A DNA stretch of 9,808 nucleotides from Crocinitomicaceae bacterium. Its GTDB lineage: Bacteria; Bacteroidota; Bacteroidia; Flavobacteriales_D; Crocinitomicaceae. Of the stretch, positions 7,995 through 9,808 are shown one piece after another. Location: the NCBI GenBank assembly GCA_024643585.1, contig JAHEMP010000072.1, positions 1 through 9,808 on the forward strand. Reading direction: 5' to 3'. A program made the translations under genes and the position numbers. Within the stretch, counting starts at the first letter, position 1, and the number at the start of each line of letters is the position of its first letter. A model generated the notes under the pieces. That model did no database searches. It was given only the letters and a program-made list of their open reading frames with translations, and was not told the DNA's origin.

Positions 7995-8002
7995 CAAAAA
8001 TA
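7995..8002 (-). promoter_or_regulatory. candidate Bacteroidota -7 promoter box for the secA operon
   Basis: On the minus strand this reads TATTTTTG, an exact match to TAnnTTTG, the -7 element of the Bacteroidota primary sigma factor. Transcription would start roughly 5-9 bases downstream, near 7986-7990, leaving a leader of about 13-17 bases before the ATG at 7973. No convincing -33 TTTG was found 17-23 bases upstream. In A+T-rich DNA the box alone can occur by chance, so the position relative to the gene is the main support. Confidence 0.5.
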
Positions 8003-8044
8003 ATCTAAAATTCCTTTTGACCCGAGTTAGTTGTGCTTAAAATC

Positions 8045-8109
8045 GTTAATATTTAGTCATAAATCATTCCAATAATCATTTGCTGACAAACTGTCCTTTT
8101 AATATTAAC
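8045..8109. repeat. 9-base inverted repeat between secA and guaA
   Basis: GTTAATATT at 8045-8053 is the exact reverse complement of AATATTAAC at 8101-8109, with 47 bases between the arms. A third AATATT core lies at 8123-8128. Between the arms are a direct repeat AATCATT (8062-8068 and 8074-8080, 12 bases apart) and a short dyad GACA-AAC-TGTC (8085-8095). The arms are A/T-only apart from one G/C pair, so chance occurrence is quite possible. The rest of the 202-base divergent spacer holds no ORF or RNA gene that I can support. Confidence 0.3.
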
Positions 8110-8163
8110 ATAGGGTGTCAATAATATTTTGAAATTCTGCGAAAGGCATAGGACTATTCCAAT

Positions 8164-8171
8164 TATCTTTG
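8164..8171 (+). promoter_or_regulatory. candidate Bacteroidota -7 promoter box for guaA
   Basis: TATCTTTG is an exact TAnnTTTG match ending only 4 bases before the guaA ATG at 8176. With the usual spacing, the transcript would begin at or next to the start codon, giving a leaderless or nearly leaderless mRNA. The -33 region is weak: the nearest TTTG (8128-8131) is 32 bases upstream of the box, which is too far, and TTCTG at 8135-8139 is only a partial match at about 24 bases. Confidence 0.55.
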
Positions 8172-8175
8172 CACT

Positions 8176-9708
8176 ATGCAAGAAATGATTTTGATTTTAG
8201 ATTTCGGATCACAGTACACTCAACTAATAGCTAGACGTGTCCGAGAATTAAACGTATACTGTGAAATACACCCCTGGAACAAGTGTCCCGAACTTACTTC
8301 CAATATTAAGGGAGTCATCCTTTCAGGAAGTCCATTTTCAACTAGGGATGAAAATTCACCAAAACCAGATTTATCAAAAATCAAAGGTAAATTGCCTCTT
8401 TTGGGTGTTTGTTTCGGTGCTCAATATTTAGCCCAAAATTTCGGAGGAGAAGTTTTGCCTTCAAAAATAAGAGAATACGGTAGAGCCAATCTTTCCTTTG
8501 TATCATCTGAACATGAATTGACGAAAGGCATGACTAACGGTAGTCAAGTATGGATGTCGCATGGTGATACAATAAAAAAAGTTCCAGTTGATTTTGAAGT
8601 TATCGCAAGTACTGGTGATGTAGAATACGCTGGTTTCCACATAAAAAGTGAGATGACTTATGGAATTCAATTTCATCCGGAGGTTTATCATTCTACTGAA
8701 GGTCAAATTCTGTTGAGAAACTTTATTGTAGGTATCTGCAAAACAGAGCAATCATGGACACCTGCATCTTTTGTAGAAGAAAGCGTAGAGAATTTAAAAG
8801 AAAAAATAGGATCTGATAAAGTTATACTTGGCTTATCAGGTGGTGTTGATTCTTCTGTAGCCGCTGTATTACTTCACAAAGCAATTGGAAAAAACTTGCA
8901 TTGTATATTTGTCAATAATGGCTTGCTTCGCAAAAACGAATACGATAGTGTTCTAGACTCATACAAAGGAATGGGACTTAATGTAAAAGGCGTTGATGCA
9001 AGTGATAAATTTTACGCAGCCTTGAAAGGATTGACTGATCCTGAACTAAAAAGAAAGGCAATTGGACGTGTCTTCGTTGAAGTTTTTGATGAAGAGTCGA
9101 AGCTTGTCGAAAATGCAAAGTGGCTGGGTCAAGGAACAATATATCCAGATGTTATTGAGTCTGTTTCAGGCACTGGAGGACCATCCGCAACCATAAAATC
9201 CCACCACAACGTAGGTGGTTTGCCAGATTACATGAAATTATCTGTTGTCGAACCTTTAAGATTATTGTTCAAAGACGAGGTACGCAGAATAGGTAAAACC
9301 CTAGAAATAGACCCTAAAATACTTGGACGCCACCCTTTTCCTGGGCCAGGTTTAGGAATACGAATATTGGGCGATGTGACTCGTGAAAAAGTTGAAATAT
9401 TGCAGGAAGTCGATTATATTTTCATTCAAGGATTAAAAGACGATGGACTATACGATGATGTTTGGCAAGCGGGCGCAATTTTTCTCCCCATTCAATCAGT
9501 AGGAGTAATGGGTGATGAGAGAACCTATGAGAATGCCGTGGCGCTTAGAGCAGTTAGTTCCACTGATGGAATGACAGCTGATTGGTGTCATTTGCCCTAT
9601 GAGTTTTTAGCGAAGATTTCAAACAAAATAATTAATCAAGTTAAAGGTATCAATAGAGTTACATACGACATAAGTTCAAAGCCTCCTGCAACTATAGAGT
9701 GGGAATGA
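8176..9708 (+). CDS. guaA: GMP synthase (glutamine-hydrolysing)
   Basis: This enzyme converts XMP to GMP in the cytoplasm, using ATP and ammonia from glutamine; it is the last step of de novo guanine nucleotide synthesis. The 510 residues form a complete two-module protein. The N-terminal class I glutamine amidotransferase (about 4-188) has LILDFGSQYTQLIARRV (6-22), nucleophile C79 in GVCFGAQ (77-83), and the H167/E169 pair of the catalytic triad in FHPEV (166-170). The ATP pyrophosphatase domain has the P-loop SGGVDSS (221-227), then LGQGTIYPDVIES (317-329). The C-terminal dimerisation domain includes HPFPGPGLGIR (386-396) and ends in ATIEWE. ATG 8176 is chosen because it gives the MQ-x-x-ILILDFGSQY N-terminus common in the family; a second ATG three codons later is also possible. 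It is divergent from secA and has its own likely promoter. No intrinsic terminator is seen after it. Confidence 0.98.
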   Translation: MQEMILILDFGSQYTQLIARRVRELNVYCEIHPWNKCPELTSNIKGVILSGSPFSTRDENSPKPDLSKIKGKLPLLGVCFGAQYLAQNFGGEVLPSKIREYGRANLSFVSSEHELTKGMTNGSQVWMSHGDTIKKVPVDFEVIASTGDVEYAGFHIKSEMTYGIQFHPEVYHSTEGQILLRNFIVGICKTEQSWTPASFVEESVENLKEKIGSDKVILGLSGGVDSSVAAVLLHKAIGKNLHCIFVNNGLLRKNEYDSVLDSYKGMGLNVKGVDASDKFYAALKGLTDPELKRKAIGRVFVEVFDEESKLVENAKWLGQGTIYPDVIESVSGTGGPSATIKSHHNVGGLPDYMKLSVVEPLRLLFKDEVRRIGKTLEIDPKILGRHPFPGPGLGIRILGDVTREKVEILQEVDYIFIQGLKDDGLYDDVWQAGAIFLPIQSVGVMGDERTYENAVALRAVSSTDGMTADWCHLPYEFLAKISNKIINQVKGINRVTYDISSKPPATIEWE

Positions 9709-9751
9709 TTTTGGCATGCCTCTTGCTTTGTTGAATAAAAAAAGAAAATTA

Positions 9752-9808
9752 ATGAAAGTTATTATACTTATTTCCTTCTTGTTTCAAAGTCTACTTATTT
9801 GGGCGCAA
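9752..9808 (+). CDS. 5' end of a gene for an exported protein (signal peptide only)
   Basis: Only 19 codons are visible before the window ends. They read MKVIILISFLFQSLLIWAQ: a Lys at position 2, a hydrophobic core and a WAQ end, which fits a Sec signal peptide cleaved before Gln as in many Bacteroidota exported proteins. The ATG lies 43 bases after the guaA stop and follows an A-rich stretch (AATAAAAAAAGAAAATTA), typical upstream of Bacteroidota starts. A near match to the -7 element, TTGCTTTG (9723-9730, one mismatch to TAnnTTTG), precedes it and could give it its own transcript. The mature protein is outside the window, so no family can be named. Confidence 0.6.
   Translation, partial: MKVIILISFLFQSLLIWAQ

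Noticed and set aside
8128..8131. TTTG as the -33 element of the guaA promoter
   Set aside because: It is 32 bases upstream of the -7 box; functional spacing in Bacteroidota is about 17-23 bases.
8503..8751. Minus-strand ORF inside guaA, and similar ORFs opposite secA, the GT-C gene and the T9SS gene
   Set aside because: Each lies opposite a well-supported conserved gene, shows no recognisable domain and is best explained as antisense shadow of coding sequence.
9713..9720. GGCATGCC palindrome after guaA as terminator or operator
   Set aside because: It has no loop, so it cannot form a terminator stem, and an 8-base palindrome with no repeat nearby is not enough for an operator claim.

Overview
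The window looks like chromosomal DNA from a Bacteroidota organism, most likely of the Flavobacteriales group. Four things support this: a secreted protein ending in a type IX secretion (T9SS) type-A sorting domain, a SecA of about 1,118 residues with the enlarged central region usual in this phylum, exact TAnnTTTG boxes (the Bacteroidota -7 promoter element) next to secA and guaA, and start codons that generally lack a Shine-Dalgarno sequence and are often preceded by A/T-rich DNA. Base composition is A+T rich throughout.

Layout. Bases 1-1768 (+ strand) hold the 3' end of a probable outer-membrane beta-barrel gene. It overlaps by 7 bases a complete gene for a repeat-containing T9SS cargo protein. 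A 5-base gap then separates this pair from a convergent minus-strand block that fills 1774-7973. Read in its own direction, that block is secA (protein-export ATPase), a Rossmann-fold/DUF2520 protein, a KdsC-like HAD phosphatase and a polytopic GT-C-type membrane glycosyltransferase. The spacings are 14 bases, a 4-base ATGA overlap and 37 bases, so this is very probably one operon. A divergent intergenic region of about 200 bases (7974-8175) carries the two -7 boxes and some short repeats. On its other side guaA (GMP synthase) runs on the + strand to 9708. The last 57 bases begin another gene, of which only a signal peptide is visible.

How the genes fit together. Most of the block concerns the cell envelope: SecA drives export through SecYEG, the first pair encodes envelope or secreted proteins, the KdsC-like enzyme belongs to the family that makes Kdo for lipopolysaccharide, and the GT-C protein should transfer a sugar from a lipid carrier outside the inner membrane. 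GuaA is ordinary purine metabolism. Nothing seen amounts to a clear new defence, mobile or regulatory system. The points most worth checking are start-site and promoter placement: the possible TTG start of secA lies inside a -7 box, guaA may have a leaderless mRNA, and the glycosyltransferase seems to start at TTG just after a tiny in-frame ORF. The secA-DUF2520-kdsC-like-GT-C order is also of interest. No RNA genes, CRISPR arrays, insertion sequences or convincing intrinsic terminators were seen.
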